58,576 nucleotides of DNA, taken from positions 1 through 58,576 of the forward strand of contig JAHRYP010000016.1 in assembly GCA_020622105.1 (NCBI GenBank), given 5' to 3'. The stretch is from Methylotenera sp. (lineage in GTDB: Bacteria > Pseudomonadota > Gammaproteobacteria > Burkholderiales > Methylophilaceae). Position numbers and translations under genes: made by a program. Below, one piece after another: positions 18,124 to 27,000 of this stretch. Under the pieces are notes generated by a model that saw only the letters and a list, made by a program, of their open reading frames with translations, did not search any database and was not told the origin of the DNA. Each line of letters opens with the position of its first letter. Positions within the stretch are counted from its first letter, which is position 1.

Positions 18124-18876
18124 CTACTGCTTGTTCTCAGCGTCTATTTCTTCAAAGTCATCACTTGGCAGAGGTGCGCTATTTGAATTTACCCCATCCT
18201 CAACAGCGTTGGCGCGATGTTGCATGTAGGCATCGCGCATGAATGCATATGGATCAAGTGATGCTTCATCAACCAGGTCGGTTGCATCAAGTACTTCTGT
18301 ACGTTTGTCAATAAATTGAGCTGCACGCAGTTGATTGTGCAGGCGTACTTCGCCGATGTTATGTGTATAGTGCACAGCATCAGTCGTTGCAGTATCAAAT
18401 ACCAAGCCTGCAGTATCACGTACTGTAGATGGGCCCAGGAAAGGAAGTACTAGATAGGCGCCGTTACCTACGCCCCAGTATCCTAATGTCTGACCAAAAT
18501 CTTCTTTATTGACAGGTATGTTATCCATGCCTGCCACGTCAATAAAGCCAGCAATACCAAAAGTGGAATTAATGACAAAACGTCCAGTTTCACTGAACGC
18601 ATCCGCAAGTTTGAATTGCAGCAGGTTGTTCAAAATACTGGTAACAGTGCGTAGGTTATTAAAAAAGTTATTGATACCAGTGCGCACGGGTGTAGGGGCG
18701 ATGGCCTTGTAGCCTTTGGCAACGGGTTTAAACACAGCTCTGTCAGCAACATCGTTGAATTTATAAATGCCGCGATTGACGCCTTCCAGAGGGTCTTTAT
18801 TCGCTTGCGACGCGCAACCAGCCAGTAACAGGCCAAAGAGGCAGGCTGCCATGAATTTAAGTAATTTTGTATGCAT
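18124..18876 (-). CDS. mlaA: Outer-membrane lipid asymmetry lipoprotein MlaA (VacJ)
   Basis: A 250-aa lipoprotein with lipobox LLAGCAS (Cys 21). The family signature DPLEGVNRGIYKFND follows, then RTGINNFFNNLRT, GRFVINSTFGIAGFIDVA and DFGQTLGYWGVGNGAYLVLPFLGPS. It removes mislocalised phospholipids from the outer leaflet with porins and hands them to the Mla inner-membrane system. The other mla genes are not in the window. It is followed by a strong terminator. Confidence 0.96.
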   Translation of the reverse strand: MHTKLLKFMAACLFGLLLAGCASQANKDPLEGVNRGIYKFNDVADRAVFKPVAKGYKAIAPTPVRTGINNFFNNLRTVTSILNNLLQFKLADAFSETGRFVINSTFGIAGFIDVAGMDNIPVNKEDFGQTLGYWGVGNGAYLVLPFLGPSTVRDTAGLVFDTATTDAVHYTHNIGEVRLHNQLRAAQFIDKRTEVLDATDLVDEASLDPYAFMRDAYMQHRANAVEDGVNSNSAPLPSDDFEEIDAENKQ

Positions 18877-19125
18877 TTTGAATTAATTTCTTATTAATAA
18901 TTTTTTGGTTTTATTAGAAATTTATACTTCTCTAGAAATTTGTAGTATCCCAGTATCAATTATTCATGAGCGTGGCATTTCTGTCCATTAATATAATTTG
19001 TTACTAAATGTAAATTAAACCATATGTTGTTTAAATGCAACATGTTTTAATAACTTGCCATGTGAGATTTTGGATTGTATCTGGTTGAGTACATGGCTGG
19101 TTGTGTTCAGATATTGAATACTTTT

Positions 19126-20586
19126 TTAACCGGATTGAGGCACTGTATTTTTATATAAATCTAATGCCAGCGTGCGCTGTATGCTGTGATCTACTATAGG
19201 TTGTGGATAATCGCGACCGATTTTTATATTAAGCGTAGATTGCCGTTCGGCAGACATTAGCCAGGGGGCGTGGATTTCTTTATCATTGCAACGGTTTAGT
19301 TCGGTGACATATTTGCGTATAAAGCGGCCATTCGCATCGAAGCGTTCGCTCTGTGTTGTCGGGTTGAATATCCTGAACCAGGGTTGTGCATCGCAGCCTG
19401 TAGAAGCCGCCCACTGCCAGCCGCCGTTATTGGCACTAAAATCAAAATCGATTAACTTCTCTGCAAAATAACGCTCACCCCAGCGCCAGTCAATGAGCAG
19501 GTCTTTAACCAGAAAGCTGGCGGCAACCATGCGTAAACGGTTATGCATAAAGCCGGTATTGTTAAGCTGGCGCATGGCTGCATCCACTAAGGGATAGCCG
19601 GTCTTTCCATCACACCAGGCCTGGAAGTAATCAGGATTATTGGGGAATGGCAAGGACTCAAATTCAGCCTTAAAAGCTTTACCGGCAGCAATTTGCGGGT
19701 GATGATGCAAAATCTGAAAATAGAAATCACGCCAGATAAGCTCTGACAGCCAAGTCTCAGCGCCACCACCGCCCATTTGCATGGCGGTGCGTGCCAGATG
19801 TCGGATAGATATAGTGCCAAAGCGCAGGTGTACCGATAAATATGAAACACCTTTGATGCCCGGGAAGTCACGTGCTTCTTTGTAGCGCTGCATGCGGTCC
19901 GTAAAGTCGGCGAATAGCTGAGCACCGCCGCTCATGCCGGTGGGCAGGCGCATCTCTGAAAGATTGGTGCGTTTAAATCCCAATGATTCAAGGCTCATGA
20001 GGCTGCCAAAATTAGGATTGCTATCAGGTTTGGCTAGATTTTCAATATAAGCATCGACCGGGTAGGCTCTCAGGAAAAAGACATTAATGGCTTTGAGCCA
20101 CATGTTTTTATAGGGCGTGAACACGCTATAAGGCTTTCCTGTCATGCTCAGCACTTCATCTTTTTCAAAAATGACCTGATCTTTGAAGTGATGAAACGCG
20201 ATTCCGTTATTTTTTAGCTGATCCGCTACTTGCGCGTCACGGGATATGGCATCCGGCTCATAGTCATGATTGGTAAATACCGCATCAGCTTGCAGGGCTT
20301 TTGCCAGATTCGGAATCTCGTCCTTTGCGTTGCCATGCAGTACGATTAGCTCACCGCCTTTTGCTTGCAGCGCGGATTTAAGTTCTTTTATGCTTTCCCA
20401 GATAAATTCAACGCGGCGATCATGCTTATCGGTGAGTTTGTCCAGAATGGACGTGTCAAAAATAAATGTACAGTAAACCTGGGTAGAATGTCTGAGGGCA
20501 TAGTAAAGCGCTGCGTGATCATAATCACGAAGGTCGCGACGGAACCAGACTAGAGATTTTGTATATTGAGGTATTGTATTTTGCAT
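19126..20586 (-). CDS. phrB: Deoxyribodipyrimidine photolyase
   Basis: Light-driven repair of cyclobutane pyrimidine dimers. A 486-aa class I enzyme: N-terminal antenna domain (LVWFRRDLRDYDHAAL), then the FAD domain with WLSELIWRDFYFQIL, MRQLNNTGFMHNRLRM, WRWGERYFAEKLIDFD and NNGGWQWAASTGCDAQPWFRIFNP-type C-terminal motifs. The ATG at 20586 gives the family N-terminus; a GTG at 20616 would add ten residues coded inside a hairpin. The gene stands alone between mlaA and a small hypothetical gene. Confidence 0.96.
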   Translation of the reverse strand: MQNTIPQYTKSLVWFRRDLRDYDHAALYYALRHSTQVYCTFIFDTSILDKLTDKHDRRVEFIWESIKELKSALQAKGGELIVLHGNAKDEIPNLAKALQADAVFTNHDYEPDAISRDAQVADQLKNNGIAFHHFKDQVIFEKDEVLSMTGKPYSVFTPYKNMWLKAINVFFLRAYPVDAYIENLAKPDSNPNFGSLMSLESLGFKRTNLSEMRLPTGMSGGAQLFADFTDRMQRYKEARDFPGIKGVSYLSVHLRFGTISIRHLARTAMQMGGGGAETWLSELIWRDFYFQILHHHPQIAAGKAFKAEFESLPFPNNPDYFQAWCDGKTGYPLVDAAMRQLNNTGFMHNRLRMVAASFLVKDLLIDWRWGERYFAEKLIDFDFSANNGGWQWAASTGCDAQPWFRIFNPTTQSERFDANGRFIRKYVTELNRCNDKEIHAPWLMSAERQSTLNIKIGRDYPQPIVDHSIQRTLALDLYKNTVPQSG

Positions 20587-20589
20587 AGA

Positions 20590-20618
20590 CTGTGAGACTC
20601 CGCAGGTTAGTCTCACAG
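20590..20618 (-). promoter_or_regulatory. Hairpin overlapping the photolyase ribosome-binding site
   Basis: A perfect 10-bp inverted repeat, CTGTGAGACT (20590-20599) and AGTCTCACAG (20609-20618), with a 9-nt loop, ends 3 nt before the phrB ATG. The only plausible Shine-Dalgarno, GGAG, is partly in the stem. It could be a translation-control hairpin or a protein operator; which one cannot be told from sequence. Confidence 0.5.
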
Positions 20619-20703
20619 TTTAGCAAATAGTTTAGAAATAATTGGTCGTCGATTTTCTTATCCAATATCTTTCCTGAATTTAAAAGCCTTAAGTGCAATA
20701 ATC

Positions 20704-20970
20704 TTAGCCTCTGGCACCAAATACATATTTTTCTTTAGAGGCCTCGTGCAAAGTTTCTTTCCCTATGTCTGGCAACTTAAGCATTCCCAGAACATTTTGT
20801 AAGTCCAGAGATAATAAAATAAGCTCTTCATCACCAATTTCATCCACCTGCTGAAAAATATCACTCGCGTAGTGGCTGTCACGGATCATTTTTGCGGAAT
20901 TAACGGAGCCTATAAATTTTCTGGCTGCCACCGAAAATTTTGATAAAAGAATTAAACACTGGTTATCCAT
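20704..20970 (-). CDS. Small hypothetical protein
   Basis: An 88-aa, mostly helical, soluble protein without recognised family. The start MDNQCLILLSKFS at 20970 is chosen because GGGGAG lies 9 nt upstream; a TTG at 20997 would add nine residues. It contains a negatively charged middle (QQVDEIGDEELILLSLDL). It lies alone between phrB and rlmH on the minus strand. Confidence 0.6.
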   Translation of the reverse strand: MDNQCLILLSKFSVAARKFIGSVNSAKMIRDSHYASDIFQQVDEIGDEELILLSLDLQNVLGMLKLPDIGKETLHEASKEKYVFGARG

Positions 20971-21170
20971 AGCAACTAGCTCCCCTTTAGTTTTCAAAAT
21001 TACAGTTTTTTAAATTATGTTTGCAAAAAGATTTGCCAAAAAAGTGCAATTTTTTTGTTGTAAGTAAGGTTGTGGTGCATATCACCGCCATACTCGGCAC
21101 TAAATGTGCCCTTTACATAGGGATTAGCATTTACTATGCCAGTTTATTTGCGCCGGATTTATTGACGCGC

Positions 21171-21638
21171 TTATTCGCGGTGGTATGGATGGTTTTGAAT
21201 GACGCTATGCGCACGGTAAAGCTGCTCTGTCAGCAGCACGCGAACAAAAGCGTGGGGCAGGGTGAGTTTTGAAAGGCCCCACAACCAGTCAGCCTGTTGT
21301 TTGAGGCTGACATGCAAGCCGTCAGCGCCGCCAATGACGATGCTGACATCGCGTCCCAGTGTTTGCCAGACTTTCATTTTATCGGCGAGCTGTAACGTGG
21401 TGACTTCCTGGCCGCGTTCATCACAGGCAATCAGGTAATCGCGGCCTGTCGCTTCCAGAATTCTTTTTGCTTCAATCAGCTGGATATTTTCAGTACTGTT
21501 GCCGGCGGCACGTTTCTCAGGTTTGATATCAATGATTTCAACTGATAATTCGCGCGGCATGCGTTTAGTGAAATCTGCGCAGGCGGTTTCTACCCAGCCC
21601 GGCATTTTGTGACCAACGCTAATGATTCGTAACTTCAA
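21171..21638 (-). CDS. rlmH: 23S rRNA (pseudouridine1915-N3)-methyltransferase
   Basis: A 155-aa SPOUT-family methyltransferase acting on the 70S ribosome, exactly the family length. Motifs: MKLRIISVGHKMPGWVE at the start, YLIACDERGQEVTT, SIVIGGADGLH (SAM-binding knot) and LTEQLYRAHSVIQNHPYHRE at the C-terminus. It follows rsfS by 66 nt on the same strand, the standard rsfS-rlmH pairing. Confidence 0.97.
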   Translation of the reverse strand: MKLRIISVGHKMPGWVETACADFTKRMPRELSVEIIDIKPEKRAAGNSTENIQLIEAKRILEATGRDYLIACDERGQEVTTLQLADKMKVWQTLGRDVSIVIGGADGLHVSLKQQADWLWGLSKLTLPHAFVRVLLTEQLYRAHSVIQNHPYHRE

Positions 21639-21704
21639 CTTGAGTGAGCTGCATATGAATGAGGGCTACTGTTTAAATCTAATTAGTAACCCTCATGATG
21701 AAAA

Positions 21705-22097
21705 TTACTCTTCTGATTTAATGTGGCTGCGGCGGCTTTCTGCCTCGCCCCACAGTTGTTCCAGATTGTAATAAGCGCGGGTTGCAGGCACCATGATGTG
21801 AACAACAATATCATCCAGATCGACTAATACCCATTCACCTTCTTTTTCGCCTTCAGTGCCGCGGATGGCAAAGCCTTTTTCCTTGAGCTTTTCACGTACA
21901 TTATCGGCAACCGCTTTAGCTTGACGGCTAGAATTGGCTGAAGCCACGATCATATAGTTGGTCATGCTGGTAAGTTTGCGCACGTCCATTACGCTGATAT
22001 CGAAACCCTTGATGTCTTCAATCGCGTCGATAACGGCGAGTTTCATAGCCTCTAGATGTTCATTGTTAGAGGCTATGTTCTGTGTTTTTTGTGTCAT
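21705..22097 (-). CDS. rsfS: Ribosome silencing factor RsfS
   Basis: A 130-aa member of the RsfS/YbeB/Iojap family that binds L14 and blocks subunit joining under nutrient limitation. Conserved DIKGFDISVMDVRKLTSMTNYMIVASANSSRQ and EGEWVLVDLDDIVVHIM are read. The C-terminus is slightly charged (SRRSHIKSEE). Its ATG (22095-22097) directly abuts the ancestral panD stop (22098-22100) in the other frame, so the two genes were probably coupled. nadD, its common neighbour, is not here. Confidence 0.96.
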   Translation of the reverse strand: MTQKTQNIASNNEHLEAMKLAVIDAIEDIKGFDISVMDVRKLTSMTNYMIVASANSSRQAKAVADNVREKLKEKGFAIRGTEGEKEGEWVLVDLDDIVVHIMVPATRAYYNLEQLWGEAESRRSHIKSEE

Positions 22098-22461
22098 TTA
22101 TGCGGCCTGTGCTGGAATTGCGTTGCGTTGTGATTGTATGCGGTTATGGCTGTCTAATACGAGTTGGGTAATGGTTTTGGTTGGTCATAATTGTGAAGCT
22201 GGCAATAATAATATCTTGCAGGTGCGCTCTGTGCGCGGCAGCACCGTTCACGGAAATAATGCCAGAATGACGCTCAGCACGAATCGCATACGTAGTAAAA
22301 CGTTGGCCATTGGTTACATTGTAAATACTGATTTGCTCGTATTCACAGATATTTGCTGCTTCTAACAGCTCTTCGTCGATTGCACAGCTACCTTCATAGT
22401 GAAGCTCGGAGTGAGTCACATGTACGCGGTGCAATTTAGATTTAAGCATGATTCTTTGCAT
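22098..22461 (-). CDS. panD: Aspartate 1-decarboxylase, C-terminus out of frame
   Basis: Makes beta-alanine for pantothenate. The core is intact: [31 protein letters not shown], with the Gly-Ser site that self-cleaves to form the pyruvoyl group, and [11 protein letters not shown]. After [12 protein letters not shown] the reading frame diverges to a stop at 22144. In another frame the DNA continues with [10 protein letters not shown] and NAIPAQAA, matching the usual tail, and stops exactly at rsfS (22098). Reconciling the frames needs one extra base removed or two added, and the linker is about four residues shorter than usual. The core may still function. Start MQRIM (22461) is preferred over 22473. 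Confidence 0.85.
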
Positions 22462-22648
22462 GTGCTTAACCATTTATGAAAAGGGAACGTATTATAGTCT
22501 TTTCAAACACTTATTCCAATTATTAATCAATAAAGACGTGTTGGCTACACAATATTGTGCTAAAGCGCATTCTGTAGTTCGTCTGAGTGTTATTGCCTGT
22601 TTATAAGTAGAATTTGTGCAAGAATCGATTGAATGCAGGGTTGTTAAT

Positions 22649-23506
22649 TCAGATTCGTGTGAATTCGATATTGTCTATCAGGCGCGTATTACCGATTTTG
22701 GCTGCTGCCAGTACAACCAGAGCAGTGTCTTCTTTAGATGCCGGTGATAAAGTACGTGCAGAGCGAATAGAAATATAATCGGTCAGCCAACCATTGCTGT
22801 TTAAATTCTGTGCAGCAGCTTGTTCTAATCCGATAAAGTCAGTATTGCCTTGATAAATGCTGTCGACTATTTGTTTCAGGCAGGTATTGAGTGTGGCTGC
22901 ATTCGTTTTTTGCTCCTGGCTCAGGTAGCCGTTGCGTGAACTCATTGCCAACCCGCTGGCTTCACGTATTGTGTCACCTGCAATGATTGCGATCGGCAGG
23001 TTAAATTGCCTGACCAGTTCGCGAATAATAAATAATTGCTGAAAGTCTTTTTTGCCAAATACTGCCACTTGCGGCATGACAATGTTGAATAGCTTCATGA
23101 CCACAGTGGCTACACCGTCAAAATGCCCGGGTCTGCTTGCGCCGCATAGTTCTTTTGCAATGGGTGGGGCACTGATGATCATGGTTTGCCCAAGGTCATT
23201 GGTCGCCGCATTAAAGTTTGGATACATCTCTTGCACGTTAGGCGCAAACACAATATCGACCCCGGCAGCTTTTAGTTTTTCACAGTCAGCATCCAGCGTA
23301 CGCGGGTAGCTCGCCAAATCTTCATTTGCGCCGAATTGCAGGGGGTTTACAAATATACTCACTACAACGCACTGCGCCTGCTGCTTTGCAAGCGTTGCCA
23401 GATGAATATGTCCGGCGTGCAGGTTGCCCATGGTCGGCACCAGCGCAACACTGGTTTGTGATTTCAGCGCGTTTCTTAATTCAGCTACGGTATGGATGAT
23501 TTGCAT
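22649..23506 (-). CDS. panC: Pantothenate synthetase (pantoate--beta-alanine ligase)
   Basis: A 285-aa cytoplasmic ligase joining pantoate and beta-alanine with ATP. PTMGNLHAGHIHL carries the HxGH-type nucleotidyl transfer motif (about residues 25-37), followed by VSIFVNPLQFG, CGASRPGHFDGVATVVMKLFNIV and KDFQQLFIIRELV. It follows panB by 28 nt on the same strand; panD lies 187 nt further on. Confidence 0.97.
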   Translation of the reverse strand: MQIIHTVAELRNALKSQTSVALVPTMGNLHAGHIHLATLAKQQAQCVVVSIFVNPLQFGANEDLASYPRTLDADCEKLKAAGVDIVFAPNVQEMYPNFNAATNDLGQTMIISAPPIAKELCGASRPGHFDGVATVVMKLFNIVMPQVAVFGKKDFQQLFIIRELVRQFNLPIAIIAGDTIREASGLAMSSRNGYLSQEQKTNAATLNTCLKQIVDSIYQGNTDFIGLEQAAAQNLNSNGWLTDYISIRSARTLSPASKEDTALVVLAAAKIGNTRLIDNIEFTRI

Positions 23507-23534
23507 AATATGGAGTTCGACAGGAACTGATTTT

Positions 23535-24344
23535 TTAATAGCTGTGTTCGGCTGCCGGGAATATTTTATTTTTTACAGCTTGTACGTAATTGGCAATGGC
23601 TTGTTGAATGCTGCCACTCTCAGCCAGAAAGTTTTTGGCAAAACGCGGTGCCTTGTAGTCGCCTGGGCTTTTGCTGGCGACGCCGCTGTAAATGCCTAAT
23701 AAGTCCTGAATCACCAATACCTGTCCGCTACAGTCAATACCGGCACCAATGCCGATAGTCGGTATTTTAAATTTTTCGGTAATTTGTCTGGCGAGATTCG
23801 CAGGCACCATTTCAAGCAGAATCAAGCTTGCACCGGCTGCATGCATATTGATGGCATCCTGCGTGATTTTTTGCGCACTTTCGTCGGTTTTACCCTGAAT
23901 TTTATAACCGCCCAGCTGTATTACTGACTGTGGCGTGAAGCCCAGATGTGCGCATACCGGAATGCCGCGCTTAACCATGTGGCGTACAGTTGCTAAAAAT
24001 TCACCGCCTTCGATCTTAACAATGTCTGCACCGGCATCAATCAGCGCTTGTGCATTATGGCAGGCATCTTCAATGTCATGTTCATAGCTGCCATAAGGCA
24101 TATCAGTCATGATTAATGTGTTAGGCGCACCGGCGGCGACACACTTGGTGTGATAAATCATGTCCTGCATAGTGACTTGCAAGGTATTTTCTGCACCTTG
24201 CAATACCATGCCCAGCGAGTCGCCAACCAGCAGTACATCAACGCCTGCCGCGGCAGATACTTTTGCAAACGTCGCGTCGTAGCAAGTGAGCATGGCGATT
24301 TTTTCGCCGGCTGCTATTAATTGATCAAGTGTCTGTTTGGGCAT
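23535..24344 (-). CDS. panB: 3-methyl-2-oxobutanoate hydroxymethyltransferase
   Basis: A 269-aa TIM-barrel enzyme making ketopantoate with 5,10-methylene-THF. Visible: KIAMLTCYDATFAKVSAAAG, VLLVGDSLGMVLQG, MPYGSYEHD, GADIVKIEGG, and IGIGAGIDCSGQVLVIQDLLG near the C-terminus. Its start overlaps the stop of the deoxynucleoside kinase by one base (24344), indicating translational coupling within pcnB-folK-dNK-panB-panC. Confidence 0.97.
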   Translation of the reverse strand: MPKQTLDQLIAAGEKIAMLTCYDATFAKVSAAAGVDVLLVGDSLGMVLQGAENTLQVTMQDMIYHTKCVAAGAPNTLIMTDMPYGSYEHDIEDACHNAQALIDAGADIVKIEGGEFLATVRHMVKRGIPVCAHLGFTPQSVIQLGGYKIQGKTDESAQKITQDAINMHAAGASLILLEMVPANLARQITEKFKIPTIGIGAGIDCSGQVLVIQDLLGIYSGVASKSPGDYKAPRFAKNFLAESGSIQQAIANYVQAVKNKIFPAAEHSY

Positions 24345-24994
24345 TATTCTTCAAAGTTCGGATTAAAAAACTCACGCTGACCTTTGATCTGCTCAATGCG
24401 GCTTAGCAGTAAATCAAACGCGCTTTTATTTTTCAGAATATTGAGTTTTTCATTATTTACGATCAGTACCGGGGACGCATCATAGCTGTGGAAAAACTCA
24501 CTGTAAGCATTTGCCAGGCGTTCTATGTATTCACGCGGAATCTCCTGCTCGTAACTGATGCTGCGTTCTTCAATGCGTTCCATCAAGGCATCAATCGGTG
24601 TTTGCAGGTAAATGACCAGATCAGGTTTTGGCGCTTTAATCTGTAAATGCTGATAAATCTGATGATACAAGGCATATTCTTCATCATCCAGATTCAGCCG
24701 TGCAAAAATCGGGTCTTTTTCCAGAAAAAAGTCAGCAACAATCGGCTTCGCAAACATGTCGCGCTGACTCAGGTCTTTAATCTGGTTGGCACGTTGAAAT
24801 AAAAAGAATAGCTGGGTAGGTAAGCCGTAGCGCTGAGCATCCTGATAAAAACGCGGCAGGAACGGGTTGGTTTCCGCTTTTTCTGACAGGTAGTCGACAG
24901 GAAATTTGTCTACCAGCATTTTAGCCAGTGTGGTTTTGCCGCTGCCAATCGGGCCTTCTACAACAATGTAGGGGTATTTGTTAAAAATGGTCAT
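24344..24994 (-). CDS. Deoxynucleoside kinase (deoxyadenosine/deoxyguanosine kinase-like)
   Basis: A 216-aa P-loop kinase: VVEGPIGSGKTTLA (Walker A, about residues 12-25), DFFLEKDPIFARLNLDDEE, and EERSISYEQEIPREYIERL, which holds the ERS lid motif. It belongs to the dNK family (COG1428); the exact nucleoside cannot be told. It is between folK (8 nt) and panB (overlapping) on the minus strand, a known neighbourhood in betaproteobacteria. Confidence 0.88.
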   Translation of the reverse strand: MTIFNKYPYIVVEGPIGSGKTTLAKMLVDKFPVDYLSEKAETNPFLPRFYQDAQRYGLPTQLFFLFQRANQIKDLSQRDMFAKPIVADFFLEKDPIFARLNLDDEEYALYHQIYQHLQIKAPKPDLVIYLQTPIDALMERIEERSISYEQEIPREYIERLANAYSEFFHSYDASPVLIVNNEKLNILKNKSAFDLLLSRIEQIKGQREFFNPNFEE

Positions 24995-25002
24995 AGTCTG
25001 GT

Positions 25003-25503
25003 TTAACTTATTTTTTTAATATCTTTTGATAATTCCGGGCTGATTAATGCTTCTATTTTGCCATGCACAGGCATCGATAATTGCGGTGCAATTTCAAATA
25101 AAGGCAAAAGTACAAACCCTCTGTTGTGCATTCTTGGGTGCGGCAATATCAGCGTATCACTTTGAATCACCATATTTTCATATAGCAGCAAGTCACAGTC
25201 CAGTACGCGCGGCGCATTTACAAATGGACGTACACGGCCGGCTTCGTTTTCAATCGCGTGTAATGCCAGCAGCAGCTGCTGTGGGGAAAGTTCTGTTTGC
25301 ACTTCGGCAACAGCGTTAATGAAATCCGGTACCGGGTTATTTTCCGGGTCTTGCGGGCAGTCAACCGGCGCAGTTTTATACAAAGACGATTTTTTAAGCA
25401 GCTGCGTATTTGGCAGGTTTGACAATGCCTTCATTGCTTTTTCAACCTGATAAACCGGGTCTTGCAAGTTGCTTCCCAGTGCCACAAATGCCTGATGCAT
25501 CAT
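25003..25503 (-). CDS. folK: 2-amino-4-hydroxy-6-hydroxymethyldihydropteridine pyrophosphokinase
   Basis: A 166-aa folate-pathway enzyme that transfers pyrophosphate from ATP to the pterin. VALGSNLQDP at the N-terminus, SSLYKTAPVDCPQ, DFINAVAEVQTELSPQQLL, and RVLDCDLLLY with LPHPRMHNRGFVLLPL are diagnostic. The ATG overlaps the pcnB stop as ATGA, inside a 24-bp perfect palindrome, so translation is probably coupled to pcnB. Confidence 0.97.
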   Translation of the reverse strand: MMHQAFVALGSNLQDPVYQVEKAMKALSNLPNTQLLKKSSLYKTAPVDCPQDPENNPVPDFINAVAEVQTELSPQQLLLALHAIENEAGRVRPFVNAPRVLDCDLLLYENMVIQSDTLILPHPRMHNRGFVLLPLFEIAPQLSMPVHGKIEALISPELSKDIKKIS

Positions 25504-25514
25504 GATGCATCAGG
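25491..25514. promoter_or_regulatory. 24-bp perfect palindrome spanning the pcnB stop and folK start
   Basis: The half-site CCTGATGCATCA is followed immediately by its own complement, giving a gapless 24-bp dyad centred on the ATGA overlap. In mRNA it could form a hairpin (about 10 bp with a 4-nt loop) over the folK start codon; as DNA it could be a dimeric binding site. Codon constraint alone would not demand it. Confidence 0.5.
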
Positions 25515-26942
25515 GCTGTTGTTGCCGGGTTTCTTGGGTTTTCTTCTTTTACGTTTTTTAGGAGCGGTATCCGCTTGCAGCATGGCATTACGTTCTTCAC
25601 CTTCAGCTTCGGCAAACTTGGTCCACCACTCACCCAATTCCGCAGGTGTCTCACCGGACTCGCAACGCAGTAGCAAAAAGTCATAGCCAGCGCGATAGCG
25701 TGGGTTTGTCAGCAGGCCAAATGGGCGTTTGCCTGCACGTTGCTCAAACCGTGGCTGTAAGCCCCATATTTCTTTCATGGCAGCAGTGTAGCGGTTGTGA
25801 ATCGCAAGCTTTTCAGCCTGCGTAGCAATGACGTCATTCATGGCCATATGCAGTGCTGGAATTGGCGGATTGTCTTTTTTGTAGTTAGTCCAAGCCGCTA
25901 ATACTTCATGCCACAGCAAGGTTGCAAATAAAAAGCTGGGGTTGGCAGACTTGCCGGAAAGGATACGGTCATCTGTATTTTTGAGCGCTAACATGACGAA
26001 ACGCTCGCCCATCGGCTGTTCCAGCACTACATCCAGCATCGGCAATAAGCCATGATGCAGATGCTGCTTGCGTAAGGCAGTAACACTTTCAATGGCGTGC
26101 CCTGACAGAAACAGTTTCAGCATTTCGTCAAATAAACGGCTAGGCGGCACGTCTTCCAGCAGATCTGCCATTTTGGCAATAGGCGCTTTAGTGGCTGGGT
26201 CTATGCTTAGACCGAGCTTGGCTGATAAACGTACCACGCGCAGCATGCGCACGGGATCTTCTGCGTAGCGTGTTTCCGGATTGCCGATGATACGTAACAC
26301 ACCGGCCTGAATATCGGCAAAGCCATGATGGAAGTCGAGTACTTCCTGGCTGGTCGGGTCGTAATACAGTGCGTTAGCAGTAAAGTCGCGACGCGTGGCA
26401 TCTTCTTCCAGGCTACCGAATACATTGTCGCGTGTGATGCGGCCCGATTCGTTGGTATGTGCATCACCTGTGGACTGGTGATGGCCACGGAATGTAGAAA
26501 CTTCAATGGTTTCATCACCAAACAACACATGCACTAAACGGAAGCGTTTGCCGATAATGCGTGAACGTCTGAAAACACGGTTTACTTCTTCAGGTGTGGC
26601 ATCGGTTGCGATATCAAAGTCTTTAGGGTTGCGGTTCAGCAGTAAGTCACGCACAGCACCGCCGACAATATAGGCTTCAAAGCCAGCTTTCTGCAGGCCG
26701 TCTATAGTTCGCATTGCAGCACTGCTTAACAGGCTGCGATCGATTTGGTGCTTTTTAAATGGGATGACTTCGGCTTTATCTCTATTGCCGCTGGATTTTT
26801 TAGCGGTTTTTTTGGTGCCTAGTATCGGACGGCTTTTTGTTGACTGCGGTTTCGAAGCTTCAGATGAGCGCGGTGTTGGCTTCTCGTGCTCAGCTTTCTT
26901 GTTTCTGGGCCTGAAAATTTTATCTAGCAGTTTTTTAATCAT
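25500..26942 (-). CDS. pcnB: Poly(A) polymerase I
   Basis: A 480-aa class II nucleotidyltransferase that polyadenylates RNA and promotes its decay. After a basic Lys/Arg-rich N-terminal extension (about 1-75) come FEAYIVGGAVRDLLLNRNPKDFDIATDATPEEV (catalytic Asp pair), RFRLVHVLFGDETIEVSTFRG, and RDFTANALYYDP. The C-terminal third is basic (APKKRKRRKPKKP). The extensions on both ends are usual for PcnB rather than CCA-adding enzymes. It heads the pcnB-folK-dNK-panB-panC cluster. Confidence 0.95.
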   Translation of the reverse strand: MIKKLLDKIFRPRNKKAEHEKPTPRSSEASKPQSTKSRPILGTKKTAKKSSGNRDKAEVIPFKKHQIDRSLLSSAAMRTIDGLQKAGFEAYIVGGAVRDLLLNRNPKDFDIATDATPEEVNRVFRRSRIIGKRFRLVHVLFGDETIEVSTFRGHHQSTGDAHTNESGRITRDNVFGSLEEDATRRDFTANALYYDPTSQEVLDFHHGFADIQAGVLRIIGNPETRYAEDPVRMLRVVRLSAKLGLSIDPATKAPIAKMADLLEDVPPSRLFDEMLKLFLSGHAIESVTALRKQHLHHGLLPMLDVVLEQPMGERFVMLALKNTDDRILSGKSANPSFLFATLLWHEVLAAWTNYKKDNPPIPALHMAMNDVIATQAEKLAIHNRYTAAMKEIWGLQPRFEQRAGKRPFGLLTNPRYRAGYDFLLLRCESGETPAELGEWWTKFAEAEGEERNAMLQADTAPKKRKRRKPKKPGNNSPDAS

Positions 26943-27000
26943 GCGAAATTATAGCTTAAATTTAATCGTGTACTTAAGTTCCGATTTCAACAAAACATGC

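Noticed and set aside
18877-19125. Small gene or RNA between mlaA and phrB
   Set aside because: AT-rich, no start-stop pair with coding character, only a weak ATGTTG/CAACAT dyad near 19025.
21021-21272. Plus-strand reading frame of 83 codons
   Set aside because: Its 3' part is antisense to the conserved rlmH end, it has no family similarity, and no good start signal was seen.
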